Shown in pieces: positions 1 through 12,200 of a DNA stretch of 64,000 nt. Each line of letters begins with the position of its first letter. The stretch's first letter is position 1. The notes under the pieces were generated by a model. The model did not search any database. It had not been told where the DNA came from and worked only from the letters and a program-made list of their open reading frames with translations. Origin of the DNA: Sclerotinia nivalis (lineage: Eukaryota > Ascomycota > Leotiomycetes > Helotiales > Sclerotiniaceae); NCBI GenBank assembly GCA_029531795.1, contig JAPEIS010000001.1, positions 1,798,001-1,862,000 on the forward strand. Direction: 5' to 3'. The position numbers were made by a program, and so were the translations under genes.

Positions 1-351
1 ATGATTGATAAGATGATCATGGTATATTACTATTCAAAACTTAGCTATTCAGGTTATTCGCATTCCAGGGTGTGTACTTTCATGTTTGTTGCGGACAAAA
101 CCCCAGAGAAGGGTGAGTTGTCACAGAGCAGGGCCGAAGGCGGATCACGTGAGGCTCTTGAAACCCGCTCAGGCGTTCAATGAGTTATCAGGTTCTTGGA
201 CAAGATAGGCAGTAAAAACAGGCTATAATATATCAGGGAAGATTGACTACCATCTTAGCTAAAGGAACTGGAAAACAACCCTAATATGATAGAACTCCTC
301 TGCACTTGCTGGATGGCCTTTTGGTTGGGTGCGGGGAGGGGGGCTAGTAAC
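1..351. other. Intergenic, nothing recognised
   Basis: No convincing coding sequence, RNA gene or repeat is visible. The 60-codon open frame on the + strand at the window edge has no recognisable motif and is probably chance. Confidence 0.5.
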
Positions 352-924
352 CTATTCCGCGTTCAGCTTTTTATAAGCACTAAAATTCCATAACATCGAG
401 GACGGGTAGTGCGGGAGTGTCTCAAACTCGCAGTGGAGGAGCATTCTGGATAGAATCACGGCTTCCTTTTTGGCCTGCTCTGCATTGCATTGCAACCCCG
501 ACTTATTCCCTTCCCAGGTGATGCCTTGGATCTTTGCACTCCCGTCATCATCGTTGCTTGGTTTCGGAATAATGTGAAGTATGTAGCACTCCTCCTGTAA
601 CCAGCTTCGAAGGATGTGGAGAGATATGTTGCCATTTTCGTCTGGATCTTCGATCAGCATGTCCCATTTGTCGTCCATGCTACGAGATCTAAACCCGACT
701 TTGATCTTTTCCACATTTGCATCGCTGATTGGCAGACCCCAAGGTGCTGTGAGAGGCTCCTTCATGGGATTTCTCGAGCCGCGTTCGTATGTGTTCGAAT
801 ACCACTTCTTTATCTCCTCCTCGTCCATCTCGCTGCCTGAATCGTCTTCCACAGCAGATTCACTGTCCGTCGTCGGAAGCTCCGTTGTAGGCTCCTTCTG
901 TTCCGCTTTGCTGTGCGACGTCAT
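352..924 (-). CDS. Conserved fungal hypothetical protein, 190 aa
   Basis: A single-exon ORF starts with a true ATG at 924 and gives 190 aa. The first 40 residues are acidic and Ser/Thr-rich, as in a disordered tail. The rest looks globular: a segment around residues 75-110 containing SMDDKWDMLIEDPDENG, then a strand-like run (ISLHILRSWLQ) and a Lys/Glu helix near residue 150. From memory, a pattern like MDDKW...E.PD..GN...H..RSW recurs in uncharacterised fungal proteins, so I treat it as a real conserved gene. I cannot name a function. No signal peptide or membrane segment is seen. The nearest neighbour is the HET relic about 470 bp away on the opposite strand. Confidence 0.65.
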   Translation of the reverse strand: MTSHSKAEQKEPTTELPTTDSESAVEDDSGSEMDEEEIKKWYSNTYERGSRNPMKEPLTAPWGLPISDANVEKIKVGFRSRSMDDKWDMLIEDPDENGNISLHILRSWLQEECYILHIIPKPSNDDDGSAKIQGITWEGNKSGLQCNAEQAKKEAVILSRMLLHCEFETLPHYPSSMLWNFSAYKKLNAE

Positions 925-1397
925 CCTGTAATTTGCGTCACAGAATGTATTGGCAGTAATGAGTATTAAAACACCAAGGGTTGTGATTGGAAACTCATAT
1001 GTACCTGTCGTTAGAAGATCACAGCAGTTAGTGGTGAATGTGTTAATTAACTTGGGTGGAGGGTTTAGAAGGTATTGGGATGAAGCTGTGCCGAGGTGCT
1101 GAATATAAATAGAGGCTATCCTATCTATACGGCGGTGCAGTACATTAAATGGATCCCTAATTACTGAGGATACTGTTTATAGTGCTATTTCCGATAAGAG
1201 ATTATGTAAGATAAGTGGTTATTTCTTGTTTCTAAAGATGCAGCCTGGCTCCAGCTATATATAGGTACGTTGGGTATTAAATCTGGAATAAACTAGTCCG
1301 ATCCGTGGCCGGAGTGATACCACCTATACGAACTTTCGAAAGGACCTCAAATTTATATAGGAAGAGCATCATGTACACATATTTATTAGGCAAATGA
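925..1397. other. Intergenic
   Basis: This is AT-rich sequence upstream of the 190-aa gene. I see no coding signature and no clear promoter motif beyond AT-rich runs. Confidence 0.4.
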
Positions 1398-2160
1398 CAA
1401 AAAACGAGACTCTCAATACCTGAAGAACAGTATGCATGCGAAGTATTTCTAGCTTCCTTAGGGTCTATTCTTGATCATGGCTACAAAACACAAAACGCTA
1501 ATGGTCAACAGTGCAGCTTACTTCGTGGTAAAGCGAAATTTCTTTGGAACTTCTGTTCTGATATACCAGGTAGTACTGCATCAAATGCATCATTATTCAC
1601 ACGAGCATGGGTATATCAAGAACGAAATCTTGCTCGACGAACCCTCGCTTTCACCAAAAACAGTGTGTACTGGGCCTGTGATGAGGACACTTATGGTGAA
1701 CAGCCTGAATGGGGAGGTATCGAAGGATCAGGTCTGCGAAGAACCTTAAATTCTGTACGGGAAACCACCGCATTGAAACAAACTACTAGTGGCCAATCGT
1801 GGACTAATGAGCAATTATGGAGTCGACTCAAAAAACTTTGAGACGCGATGGCAATCCACAATAACATCTTACACACTTTGCAAGTTAACGAAACACACTG
1901 ACAAACTCATTGCTGTTCCACCTATCGCCCAGGAGCTGGCCAACATGATGTCGAAGAAATACCTTGCGGGATTATGGGATGTGAACATATTATATCAAAT
2001 GACTTGGATCACCTTTAATGGACGTACCACCCCGCAGGGAAAACAAATCAGAGACGTAGAATACGTGGCTCCAAGTTGGAGATGGGCCAGCATTGAAGCA
2101 CCAGTGCAAAATATTTCATATTTGCCTCCAATAATAAACAAATTGCACTGGCAGACATGA
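1398..2160 (+). pseudogene. Heterokaryon-incompatibility (HET) domain relic, frameshifted
   Basis: Two reading frames together resemble the C-terminal half of a HET-domain protein. Frame 3 is open from 1398 to a stop near 1840 and carries FTRAWVYQERNLARRTLAF (from 1596), the hallmark HET motif [ST]RxWxxQE followed by a R-T-L-x-F element. Frame 1 then continues from about 1865 with HTDKLIAVPPIAQELA, YLAGLWDVNILYQMTW and APSWRWASIEAP, the usual later HET-family motifs in the correct order. No GT-AG intron joins the two frames cleanly, there is no in-frame ATG for the first segment, and the N-terminal part of the domain is not recognisable upstream. HET proteins trigger non-self cell death after hyphal fusion in Pezizomycotina; this copy appears dead. 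Confidence 0.75.
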
Positions 2161-2927
2161 CCAAGAAACCATTTACTGCTCCCACTAAGGGTACCAGAAA
2201 AATACTATCCAGGTCACTTTGATATATGTTCAATAGTCTGCACTGCAATCCAACAATGAAAGCTTCGGGTTTTGTCAGGTGAATTTATACAATAACATCA
2301 GTCTGAATATTCAAGCATTTAGAACATTCAAATCATATGAACAGCCCAAACCATATAAATGGACAGAAAATTTTCCATCCAATCTCCCACTCCAAATAAT
2401 AAAAACCCCCATCACTACCTCCCCCAGAACACCCACCTAACTCCATCCCCCATTCCCCCTCTCACAACCCACATATCAGAAAGAAACCCACAAGACCAAC
2501 CGAGTCCCCCTCCAAAAAAAGAAAGAGGACTCCAGCCTCTCAAGCAAATATTTCGTACTAGTTCCTCGTTACTCGTTACTCCTCAAAGCCACTAGACTCC
2601 TCTTATCCATTAGAAAAAAACAGAATGAATGAAAACATCCAGTAATTAGTATAAATATATATAATTCAACCAACCAACATTTATTCTCACCCATAAACAC
2701 AACAATCATTCCTTATCCTTGGACAAAGACCTATCTGTGTAAGTACAAAAGGAAAAGAACGCAGCAAGCCACTAGGTATTTACTTACATATACTCCCCCA
2801 GCAAAAAGAATATCGCTTTATAACGGATAAATCTCGGATATATAACCTCCAATCCTACATCCACACTTCCCCACCAAAAATCCTCCCAACTTCCCCAACC
2901 CGCTCCCCAAAAAACCCCAATAAACCC
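2161..2927. other. Intergenic, low-complexity C/A-rich
   Basis: Contains C- and A-rich low-complexity sequence (about 2390-2560 and 2840-2930). The open frames here consist of Pro/His/Asn-rich runs with no family resemblance. No gene is supported. Confidence 0.4.
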
Positions 2928-2934
2928 AAAAAAA
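2928..2934 (-). terminator. Pol III T7 terminator of tRNA-Val
   Basis: Seven A residues on the + strand read as T7 on the tRNA strand, starting one base past the discriminator base. This is the expected RNA polymerase III stop. Confidence 0.7.
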
Positions 2935-2935
2935 C

Positions 2936-3047
2936 TGAATCCGCCCGGGGTCGAACCGGGGACCTGCCGCGATAGAATCGATACTATTTTTTTGTAGAAT
3001 AGAATTAAATTGTAAGGCGGACGTGATAACCACTACACCACGGATCC
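2936..3047 (-). tRNA. tRNA-Val (anticodon TAC) with 39-nt intron
   Basis: Read on the minus strand, exon 1 is 3011-3047 (37 nt) and exon 2 is 2936-2971 (36 nt), giving a 73-nt mature tRNA with discriminator A. The A box (GTGGTGTAGTGGTTATCAC) and B box (GGTTCGACCCC) are intact. The acceptor stem pairs over 7 bp with one G-U. The anticodon loop CTTACAC gives TAC, i.e. Val. The intron (2972-3010, 39 nt) lies exactly after position 37, the canonical site for nuclear tRNA introns. One oddity is a T27-C43 mismatch at the outer end of the anticodon stem. Confidence 0.86.
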
Positions 3048-3901
3048 GATCCTGTTTGAGGTATTTTGTGATTTAGGGTGGTTTGTTTTGCATTAGGTGG
3101 GGAGCGGGGTGGGGTTTTGGAAGGTGGAAGGTTGAGGGATTGTTGAGATTTGGTTGACGGCTTATGTGGGGTAATAGATAAAGTGTTGTTGACGAGATCT
3201 GATTAATCAAGGAACTTACAGAGTAGTTTTAAGATTCACTTCTGCGAATAATAAAAGAAAGATAATTACATTTATAGCTATGATTATTTATAATAGAATA
3301 TAATTATTTAAAAAAGCTAAGTATCAACCGGTATACAAAGAAATGAAAAGTGAAATAAACCTAAATAAGAATACCAATCCTCCCATCCTATAATGAATGC
3401 ATCATGTCCTAAAACTCCTGCCATGGGATGAAATCATCGCACACCAAATGAATCGAATATAGGCCTGGTACCTTTGATCAATCAGATTTGTCAATCAACA
3501 CTCTTCGATATCCCCCAATTCAAATCTGATGATGAATCCCTCCTTCAGGCTATAGCTTTCAATGTCCCATTCAAATTTGACAATCAAATACTCCTTCAAA
3601 CTTCATCCAGCCTTCCCTAAATGCCGTGCTTAATGTTTCAATCTGTTGTGCCATTCTCCGTCCATTACGTGCCTATGTATTAATATTGATCAATAAAAAT
3701 CTTCTGCTTCCATCTTCCAAATTGTTAGAATCTCTTCCTCATTTATTCTCAATTTGTTGATTCCCCCATTCCTGGTTTAATAAAATCATCAATGTTAACT
3801 CGGTGAAAGAATGATATATGCCCGAAAGGCAACCAGTGTTGTGCCAATACATCATGAGATATCATTATGAGTTCCGTTTCAATGAATTTAGCTATTATCA
3901 G
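3048..3901. other. Intergenic
   Basis: AT-rich spacer between the tRNA 5' side and the 3' end of the F-box gene. No gene or structured repeat was recognised. Confidence 0.4.
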
Positions 3902-5963
3902 TCAGTATGAAACCCCATATAATTCTTGAAGGGGGAAACAAATACAATTCCGATATCCTTGATTAGCAATTTGGCCACGACTCTTTACGATTCTTGCACC
4001 AGGCCACGCCTGCTCCCCATGACGAACTAAGCTCTTGTCACTAATATCATCAGCGATCCATGAAATTTGACCTCGAGGTATGTTTGGATCCCCAGTCAAT
4101 TTAATAGCGCACAGAGAGCCTTTGTAAATTCTTGCATGTCTTTTCTTTGCTTCCCACACTTCAGGTGTTTCGTCTTTTCGCTCCAATATATTTGGTTCCT
4201 CGTTTTTCTGAAATCCATCTCGTTGATCTAATAGTAAATATTCGCAACCATGACCTGAATAATCCCCGACCTAGAATTGTGATTTGAGTCAGCAGGTAAT
4301 TAGAGAGATGTTTCCTGAATGATAATTTGCTAGACCTAGCGTATCTATAGTCGGAATTGAAGCTTTCAATATTCGTGAAACTATGAATTCTTGATACTAC
4401 TTGAATAATTCCAGGTAGATTTGTTCTAGACGGATTTAGTGTCCTAGATCAAATCGAAGATATGAAATAAGTTTGAAAATCAAGAATCTCTCGTTCTTGG
4501 GGAATTCGAAATTCCGGAGTGTTAGAAACCCTGGCCAATCTTTCATTGATAAGACATGATAAATGGGTTATAAGGTGTAGATAGATAAAGACTCAGAAAA
4601 GGTAATGAAAGCTGGCGGGATAGGGTAGGATATTGAGAGATTTAATGGGATAAACAAACTTTTCGATCGATTGTTGCGAGCATTGATATCAAAGTCCAGG
4701 GTCAAAATGAATTGAGAAAATGAAAATGAAAATTATATAAACTTACAAAAATACCTCTGAAAGGCTCATCCTCTGTCGGTGTGTATAATCCAAAGTCAAG
4801 AGTTGACCATGTTTGGATATCTTCTCCCATTCGTACCTGGCCATTCATCTCTAACCAGAATCTAATTCGAAAAGATTGCTCATTAATTTGAGAACGATCT
4901 TCGGGCCGGCCCCATGTAGCTGTAGAAGACTGATCACAGACGGCAGAACGATCTACCCGAGACTTTGCTGGTACATTCGGTGGTGGCCATTTACCTTCCT
5001 GTGATCCGTTGGCGGGGTTTTTACCTACCAACGATTTTGCCAGCATGAAATGCGTAAATGCACGAGAGCCAGGATCATCACTCGTCCTCACCAAAGGTAG
5101 CTCACCCTTGAGCCTGCGTTCAGCCTCACCCATATCTGATAGGGATCGATGAGAATAAGAATCGACATCTAATCGCAGGCAATACTGAGACAAATACACC
5201 CTAGGTTCAAAACAATGAACTATGACTGAGATATCATCCTTCCACGCGAAAAATTGAGGTGGTAACTTCTCTGTTACGAGCCTGTATAATCGGATAGAAC
5301 CAGTCTCGGGGTGGTATTTGGAAATCAATATTTGCCCGTAATTCCGAGAATCGCTGAACCATAGCTTGTTCTTCGTAAGGAACCAATGAGGATCATGAGA
5401 TTTATAAAGCTCCTTAAAAGACTGACATGGGGCAGGAGAATCAAGGTCGATACCGGGAACGTTCTCTTGTACGAGGCGTCGCCAAAGGGAATCAGTTTTT
5501 GCCACTTCAAATAATGTTTTGCATGATTTGCCTAATTTCGTCAAGTCGCAGGGCGAAAGATATGAAGCAATTTGACGAAGAAGCTCAACCGGAAGGTGAG
5601 TTAAGTTGAGTTGAGTTCCATTAGAAGATCTGATAGCTAAAGTTGGAAAGTATCACTATCAGCTGTCATTCTTCAAAATTGGTACCGTAATGACGATCCA
5701 TGCTTAAATTGGAGGACCTGGTCATTTCTGTCAAAGGAAAGATGCAGCTCGAAAGCCAAGAACACCAAGCAAATACAATGCAACAGAGAAAAGTACATAC
5801 CCTGGAATACGGCATTTTTTGGTTGAGATGATTTGGGGGACGGTGCTTCCTGGGAAGAAAAGAATTTACTCATGTCCGGACTTTCCACTCCCTCGACCAA
5901 CTGCAAAGTCGATTCGATACCAGGATCCAATCGACCATGCAAATATTTGTCGCTGTTCTCCAT
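3902..5963 (-). CDS. FBXO31-like F-box protein, 473 aa, three exons
   Basis: Exons are 5801-5963, 4747-5636 and 3902-4270; introns are 164 and 476 nt with GTATGT/GTAAGT donors and TAG acceptors, and both junctions keep frame (1422 nt). The F-box begins early in exon 2 (LTHLPVELLRQIASYLSP, then DLTKLGKSCKTL and the LWRRLV element). Exon 2 runs FRGIF straight into exon 3 VGDYSGHGCEYLL, and exon 3 carries AIKLTGDPNIPRGQ. The G-D/T-Y-G-HG and TGDPNIP-GQ motifs are typical of the C-terminal substrate-binding domain of FBXO31 (the cyclin D1-binding region). The family acts as substrate receptor of SCF ubiquitin ligases; the target of this fungal member is unknown. The second intron is long for this window, so a small extra exon inside it cannot be excluded. 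Confidence 0.82.
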
Positions 5964-8752
5964 TTGATCGACTCTTTGTTAAAACAAAAGGAAACTCGTT
6001 TGCTCTTCTTTATCGAGCAGGACCTCTAACTTGGCAGGTGGAATGGGTTTTAAAGAGAAAAGAGGAAGGTTTATGTCCTTATGACCACACCAAAATAGAC
6101 TCGTTGCAATCTTGTAGATTGTGCAAGAAGATATGGTTGGATATGATGAGATGTCAAATGTGCTTTTGAAAATGTTTTTCTTAACGTCTGACCCTTATTC
6201 GATGATGATATCCTGACTGATCATTTGATAATGCTCGCAAGCATCAAACATTCCTATCTTTCGTGAGCTATGATAGATTTAGGAAAGCAAAGGCTAAATG
6301 ATCAATTAGAAATGATCAAGTTTCTTGAATTGGACTGACGGTTACTCACTATAATTACGGCGGAAGTGGTGTATATTGTTTGTATGAATGGGTTGATGAG
6401 CTTCCTATTTCAGATTGATGTCGGGATATTCGTCCGTTACTGTTTCAATGCACCAGATGAGAAAGCTTAATTTATGCGATCTAAATTTTTTTAGCCGATT
6501 TCATAGGTTAAGAGTCGAGACGGCAGCCAAGGTGGCAGGGTGGCAGGGTTAGCAAGATAGGATAGATAGTCTACCTACCTAGGTAGCTCTCGAAGATGTA
6601 TGAGATGAGGTTAGATGAGATTATGAAGGAAGAAAAAGGTTATTATGATATGTAATGTATGTAATGTATGTGTTGTATGTAGAAGATAATTAGTGGAGAA
6701 ATCAAACAAATGTAAGAAATTTATCGAGATAGTTACATAGTACTAATTTATCGAGATAGTACTAGATAGTAAGGTAAATAAATAGGTAGTTAGTTTACCG
6801 GTACTGTATGACGAATTACGAATTGAAATTTCTTGGAGCTGACGATGACAAAAGAAACCCTTAAGCATCTCCAAGCTGCTGCATATTACTAAACCTTACC
6901 TCAAGAGTCAAGCGAGGTAGAAATGATGCTCGAGTAGCTGATAAAGGAGTAAGATAATTATATACAGGTAGGTAGTAGAAAGTTCAAATACATTTGGTAG
7001 ACGAGAATGATAATAGGTAGGTAGTCTTACATACCAGATAATTAGTTAAAGCTACAATTCAAGGGTAAATAATCCCCGAGAAAATGATAATATTCATATC
7101 GTATCATATCGGTGAACGGGTTGGTATCGATGTATGTATGTGTCTTCCCGTGATGATGAGAGAGAAGTGACAAGAAGATGAACAAGACTTCTAGGTTGCA
7201 ACTTTCTCTGGCATATCATTCGTTCATACTACAAACGGCTTGAAATGATAATTGCTTGGAAGTGGAATGAAATTATCCATTTCCTATCAATTGCCAATAT
7301 TGCCAATTCCCCTTCCCTCAAGCCTTAAATCACTGTCACAATCATATTGACGACTAAAATCACAACCGCCATCCCACGTTTTCTTTTCAGCATCAATCAT
7401 CTACTCGCATGTAAGATTACTACTCCGTATGTGTATATCAGTAAGTTTTGCAATCTCTTCTCGATCATCACTCGCAGATCTCGTTTGTATTGGTATCGGC
7501 ACACCATACAAAATGATAATCATGCCACTTATCTCCCAATTCAATCCCCCTTCTACCACTAATCCGTACCACCGCCGGAGACATTTCCAAATAGATCTCC
7601 CAACCATTTTTTCCCATTTAGAACAGGAAACTCCGATGTCGCCGCCCTTCCTCATTCTTTTTCTCTTCACGAACTATTCCTCATCCATCTCTTGTCGTAC
7701 CCAGTAACCCAGTAACTTAAATTCTTCACCGTGCCACCCTTACTAGCAAATCCCCAGCGCTTCCGGAAGGTGCTTACAGTACCGTGGAGAAAGTCGTGAT
7801 ATTGTTCCCTCGTGGCATTACTGGGATTCAGGTGTGCATAATGATAGATAGTAACTTTGATAGTACTATGAAGAAATAGGAAGGCAATATATTGATGAAT
7901 ACGAAGACTACGAAGACGATAGATGGGACCTGGAGCTGAAGAGGACCACATCTGATTCATTGTATATTATGGAACTAGAATGTCGGTATATACTCCCACT
8001 TTCGACATCAAGCTTTACCTACTTTGTGTCTGGATCGATTCGTCATTCATGATCTGAGAAGGATGCTACGTTGATAGACGCACAGTAGTTTCAGATGCGA
8101 CGAGATAAGATTATGTGCTCGGGATACCTATGGAGAAAATCGAAAGTATATATGCAATAGCTTAGGGTTAATAGGTTAACTACCGATAAGTACCCAGATA
8201 AACATGGGGATCCTCCAGTCCAGTGACATCCTAGGACCCGCTAATTCGTAACACAACGTTGACCTCTGAACCTTATTCTAAATCAACAATATTATACTAC
8301 CTACCTATGGGCCTCTTCTTGACAGAAAGAGGTCTTTTGAGTTTTGTTTTTACCCGAATTAGGATGTCTCCCCTGCTTTTCCCGTGATGTGTTTAGACAC
8401 AAGAATGAAAAAAAGCACACAAGGCTCAAATGCACTTTTTGGGAATAGCTTCATCTAGATGTCTGTGATCAAATTGGATGTGTATCGAGAATTTGGCAAC
8501 TCCGGGTGGATGGAAGTAGAGGGTCTGTCAACTTTTTGATAGACCCTTCGATTTAGAAAGACTACTATTAAAAGACTTACGACTCAAACCTATCACTTGA
8601 CAAAGATACATACTCATATCCACTCTTTTAATCCCATCCCAATTACATATCCCTACTATATCCTTACTATATCCACATCCATCTAACCTTCAAGGTTGAC
8701 CATCCCCTCTGACCCAATCACCTCACCACTTCAACACATCCATCGACCCATC
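5964..8752. other. Large intergenic stretch, AT-rich, palindromic TACCTAGGTA-type motifs
   Basis: No convincing gene in about 2.8 kb. Short repeats occur: TACCTAGGTA with flanking CTACC at 6571-6586, AGGTAGGTAG near 6966 and 7016, and ATGTATGTAATGTATG-like runs near 6650-6680. A minus-strand frame at 7667-7960 (97 codons, true ATG) contains a protein-like stretch (residues about 47-95, with YHDFLHGTVSTFRKRWGF) but I recognise no family and its N-terminal part looks like chance. It could be an exon of an unrecognised or decayed gene. Confidence 0.4.
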
Positions 8753-8975
8753 ATGACCCCTAACCCCTTCCCACCAATCCAACACCAGCAACCACCAGCG
8801 TCCAAATCCACATAACCAAGTCCCGCCACTTCAACCCCAGCACCAACAAAACACGCGGCAATCGTTATTTCCCGGGGATTTCGCTCTAATTCCCGCTTAT
8901 TGTGAGGTAAATGATGGGGACGAGGAGATTACGTGGATTGTGGCTCGGAGTGGGACTATACTGTTGAAAATTTAG
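8753..8975 (+). pseudogene. Possible small gene or gene relic, frame broken
   Basis: A pyrimidine/ACAC-rich leader typical of fungal 5' UTRs precedes an ATG at 8753. The ATG frame runs through Pro/Gln-rich codons to a TAA after 20 codons. The +1 frame is open from 8757 to a stop at 8973-8975 and ends in a protein-like segment (GDFALIPAYCEVNDGDEEI, then TWIVARSG). No GT-AG pair links the two. It may be a frameshifted small gene, a sequencing error or chance. No family is recognised. Confidence 0.3.
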
Positions 8976-9287
8976 AGGAATGGGGTTTAAATACTTGTAT
9001 TGGTAGTGAGAAGAAGAATTAGGAAGAGATGGGATAGTGAGAGGATGACTTTTGTATGAACAATTGTGCTAAAATTTTGCGATTTTTGATATCTCGCATG
9101 CGTGCATGCACTTTTCTACCCACAAAAAAAAGGGCTCCCGTTGTGACCATTCTGCTATAACATCTCAAATAAAGGGAGCAAGCTCAAAGAAGGAAAAAGA
9201 GAACAAAAATAACTCCATCGCTCCGTTTTAAAACCAATGAGTTCCTCCGACGCAGGCGTATCTACCGTTCCGTGCAAATTATCTCCA

Positions 9288-12200
9288 TTAATCCACGTAT
9301 CTAGGTCCATCCTCCTGCCAATTACCTGCTGGTGTCTCCGCTGCATAGGCACCAGGTGTGGGAGCTCCCGCATAATATCCTTGTCCTGGTGTAGGTGCAT
9401 CCATAGCTTGAGGTGTTGGAGCACCCCAATAACCTGGAGCTGGAGTTGGTGCTGAATAAGCTCCAGGGGTTGGAGCGTTCATGGCAGCTGGCGTAGGAGC
9501 GGAATATCCACCTGGAGTCGGAGCATTCATTGCAGCCGGTGTAGGTGCCGATAAAGGACCGCCAGGGGTTGGAGCATCGTAAGCCGATCCCCAATTGTTG
9601 TTATTGGATGGGCCAGAATTCCAATTGTCGTTTGAATTGTTTGGTTGATAGGCTGGAGTCTTTGAGCCCCATGCATCTCCAGCATTACCACTACCGCCAT
9701 ATGCAGGAGTTTTGGATCCAAAATTATCTGATAGGCCATAAGCTGGGGTTTTAGCACCAGATGACCAAGCAGGAGTTCTATTGCCACCTCCATAGGCTGT
9801 TCGGCTACCGTCATTTGCATAAACGGTCCGAGATCCATCATTCGCCCAACCAGGTGTACGCCCACCATCAGTGGGTCCAGACTTCCAGGCAGGCGTTCGT
9901 CCACCTTGGCCACCACCATGAGGAGCTAAAAATGTTAGTAAATTGCAGAAGATAAGACGCGATTAACTTACTTCTCCCCCAAGCTGGAGTACGCTCAGGA
10001 AGACCACCTGGCATTGGTGTTCGTCCACCTGCACCAGCATCCCAACCTGGACCAGGGGTCGCACCTCCAAAACCACCACGGCCTCTTGAAGCTCCTCCTC
10101 CTCTACCACCACCAGGACCACCTCTGAAACCGTTTGGATCTATCGATGCGCCACTAATCTTATCCTTGAATCCCAAACAGTCTTTTGGCACACTGACTAC
10201 CTTGCTCTTTGTGTGTAGTTCTACTCTGGCATTGGTGTCTGTGGTATCTTTGACAATGCCGAGTAAACCCTTGTATGGACCTTTTCGGATTGTCACCGTC
10301 TGTCCAATAGATTTATCACGACCAAATGATTTTGGTGGAAGCATCTGGGCGTTATTTTTCGGGTTCAGCTTCATTGCTGGGTTCATAGAGCTAAGGTCTG
10401 GTGAAGATGAGGCATTCCCAGCGATGCGTCCTCCCTTAGCAGAGACGCTTTGAACGCTGGTTGTTCGCGCAACAAACACACCGGCATTCTCGGTCAATTC
10501 CGAGCTCTTCAAGAAAAGATAGGCGCGATGAATGTGTAGAATCTTGCCAGATCTACCTTCTCCCCCAAATTCCTTCACACCATCCTCCATCTTGATCTCG
10601 GCACCATTACGATCTGTTGCCACTGCATTTCTTCGCTTTTCAAGCTTGTTGGAGATTTGGGATGGGATAACTGTTCGGTTAGAGCTATTCTGATCAAGAA
10701 CGACGAGTGATTCGCGGTCAACCTTGATAATACAACCGACAGTAGATGGATCTAATTGAACCAAGTCCCATAGCTCGTACTTTCCTAAAGCGCCACTGCC
10801 ACCGGAATCGCTCGCCTCTCGAAGATCTTTGCTAAAAACAGTGATTTCATTGTTGCCTTGATCACTCAACAAAGTGACACGATCTTCGATGATCTTGACG
10901 ACCATACCGACTTCATCTCTAAACCTACTCCCACCAATCACTTTGACGTGATCACCCTCACGGAAACGCTTGCGTAGACCTTTGATAGGGATTTCGATGG
11001 TTTGGCCCTTCAATGCTCCTTCAGATACAGCCATCGTAACAATATCACCTGTAACAGATACTGCTTTACCAACGACACCTTTCTGTTCACCCTCGTAAAC
11101 TTCAATAACATCGCCTGGTAGGTAAGAAGCATTGGCTGTGCTAGCTTTCAAGCTAGCAGCAAGAGCATTTAGATCCAAGTTCTCGGTTCCATCTTCAGCA
11201 CCAGAGGCAAATCTTGTAACTTCCTCGAGGGTTGGATTGACATCTTTAGTGATAAGTGCTTGGATTTTGACCTCCTTCTCGCAATATCCATTGATATATT
11301 CTTCATTAAAGTAGTTCCAGGTCTTCGTGTCCGGTCGGCCTTGCAAATGTTTTGCATGTCGTTTCTTGGCTTCAGCCTCACTGAAGAGTCGTTGGGGCGG
11401 ACGTGGTCCCGCCACTGGACGCTTTCTCTTTCCATCGACTGCATTGGTATCCTCATGAAGACCATAATCGAGACGAGGTACATATCTGACACGTAATTCG
11501 AGACCAGTATCGGTAACTTCCATAACTTGAGCAAGATCACCAGCATATTTTGCTGGACGCCTAAGTCGTACATAAGCTCCAACTTCTACAGTTGGGCTTT
11601 TCGTAACCCTGAGAAGGTCTGGCATTTCCTTGATCTCAACTAGCTGCATTTTCGTTCGAGGATAGACATTCATAAGGCCATCCATAGCAGTCAAAATATC
11701 GGCTTGTCGTTGGGCTTCGACGTAAATGAAGCCTTTCATTGTAGATTGCGTGCCACCACGTTCAAAAGCGCAAGTAATCGCAAGTTCCTCTTTGGTACCA
11801 GTTCTCTCTTCGATGCGCTTCATGATCGAGAAAACGGCTTCTCTTTCTTTTCCTTCTTTACATCTTACAGCCCAGATACTAGGATCATCGACACTAGGAA
11901 GTAAAAGACGTTTTGGAACGACCGCTGATTCTCCACTGCCCCTTGAGGATCGACCTTTGTTCGCATATCGTTGTCGCAAAATTTCGGCTTGCTTTTCCGC
12001 ATCAAGACTTGCTTCCATTTCACGTCTCCTATCTAAATCTCGGTGACGCCTGTCATCTGTCTCACCACCATCCGGAAGGTCTGCCATATCATCCGGGTGT
12101 GTGTCTGCAATGAAAGTATCCTTCATTTCGTTCAATTCATCCTCGTCATCTTCATTTTCATCCTCATCTTCATCCACTTCGGCTTCAACATCGAGGAAAA

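Noticed and set aside
5819..6169. 116-codon + strand ORF
   Set aside because: Largely antisense to exon 1 of the FBXO31-like gene and its upstream region; no motif.
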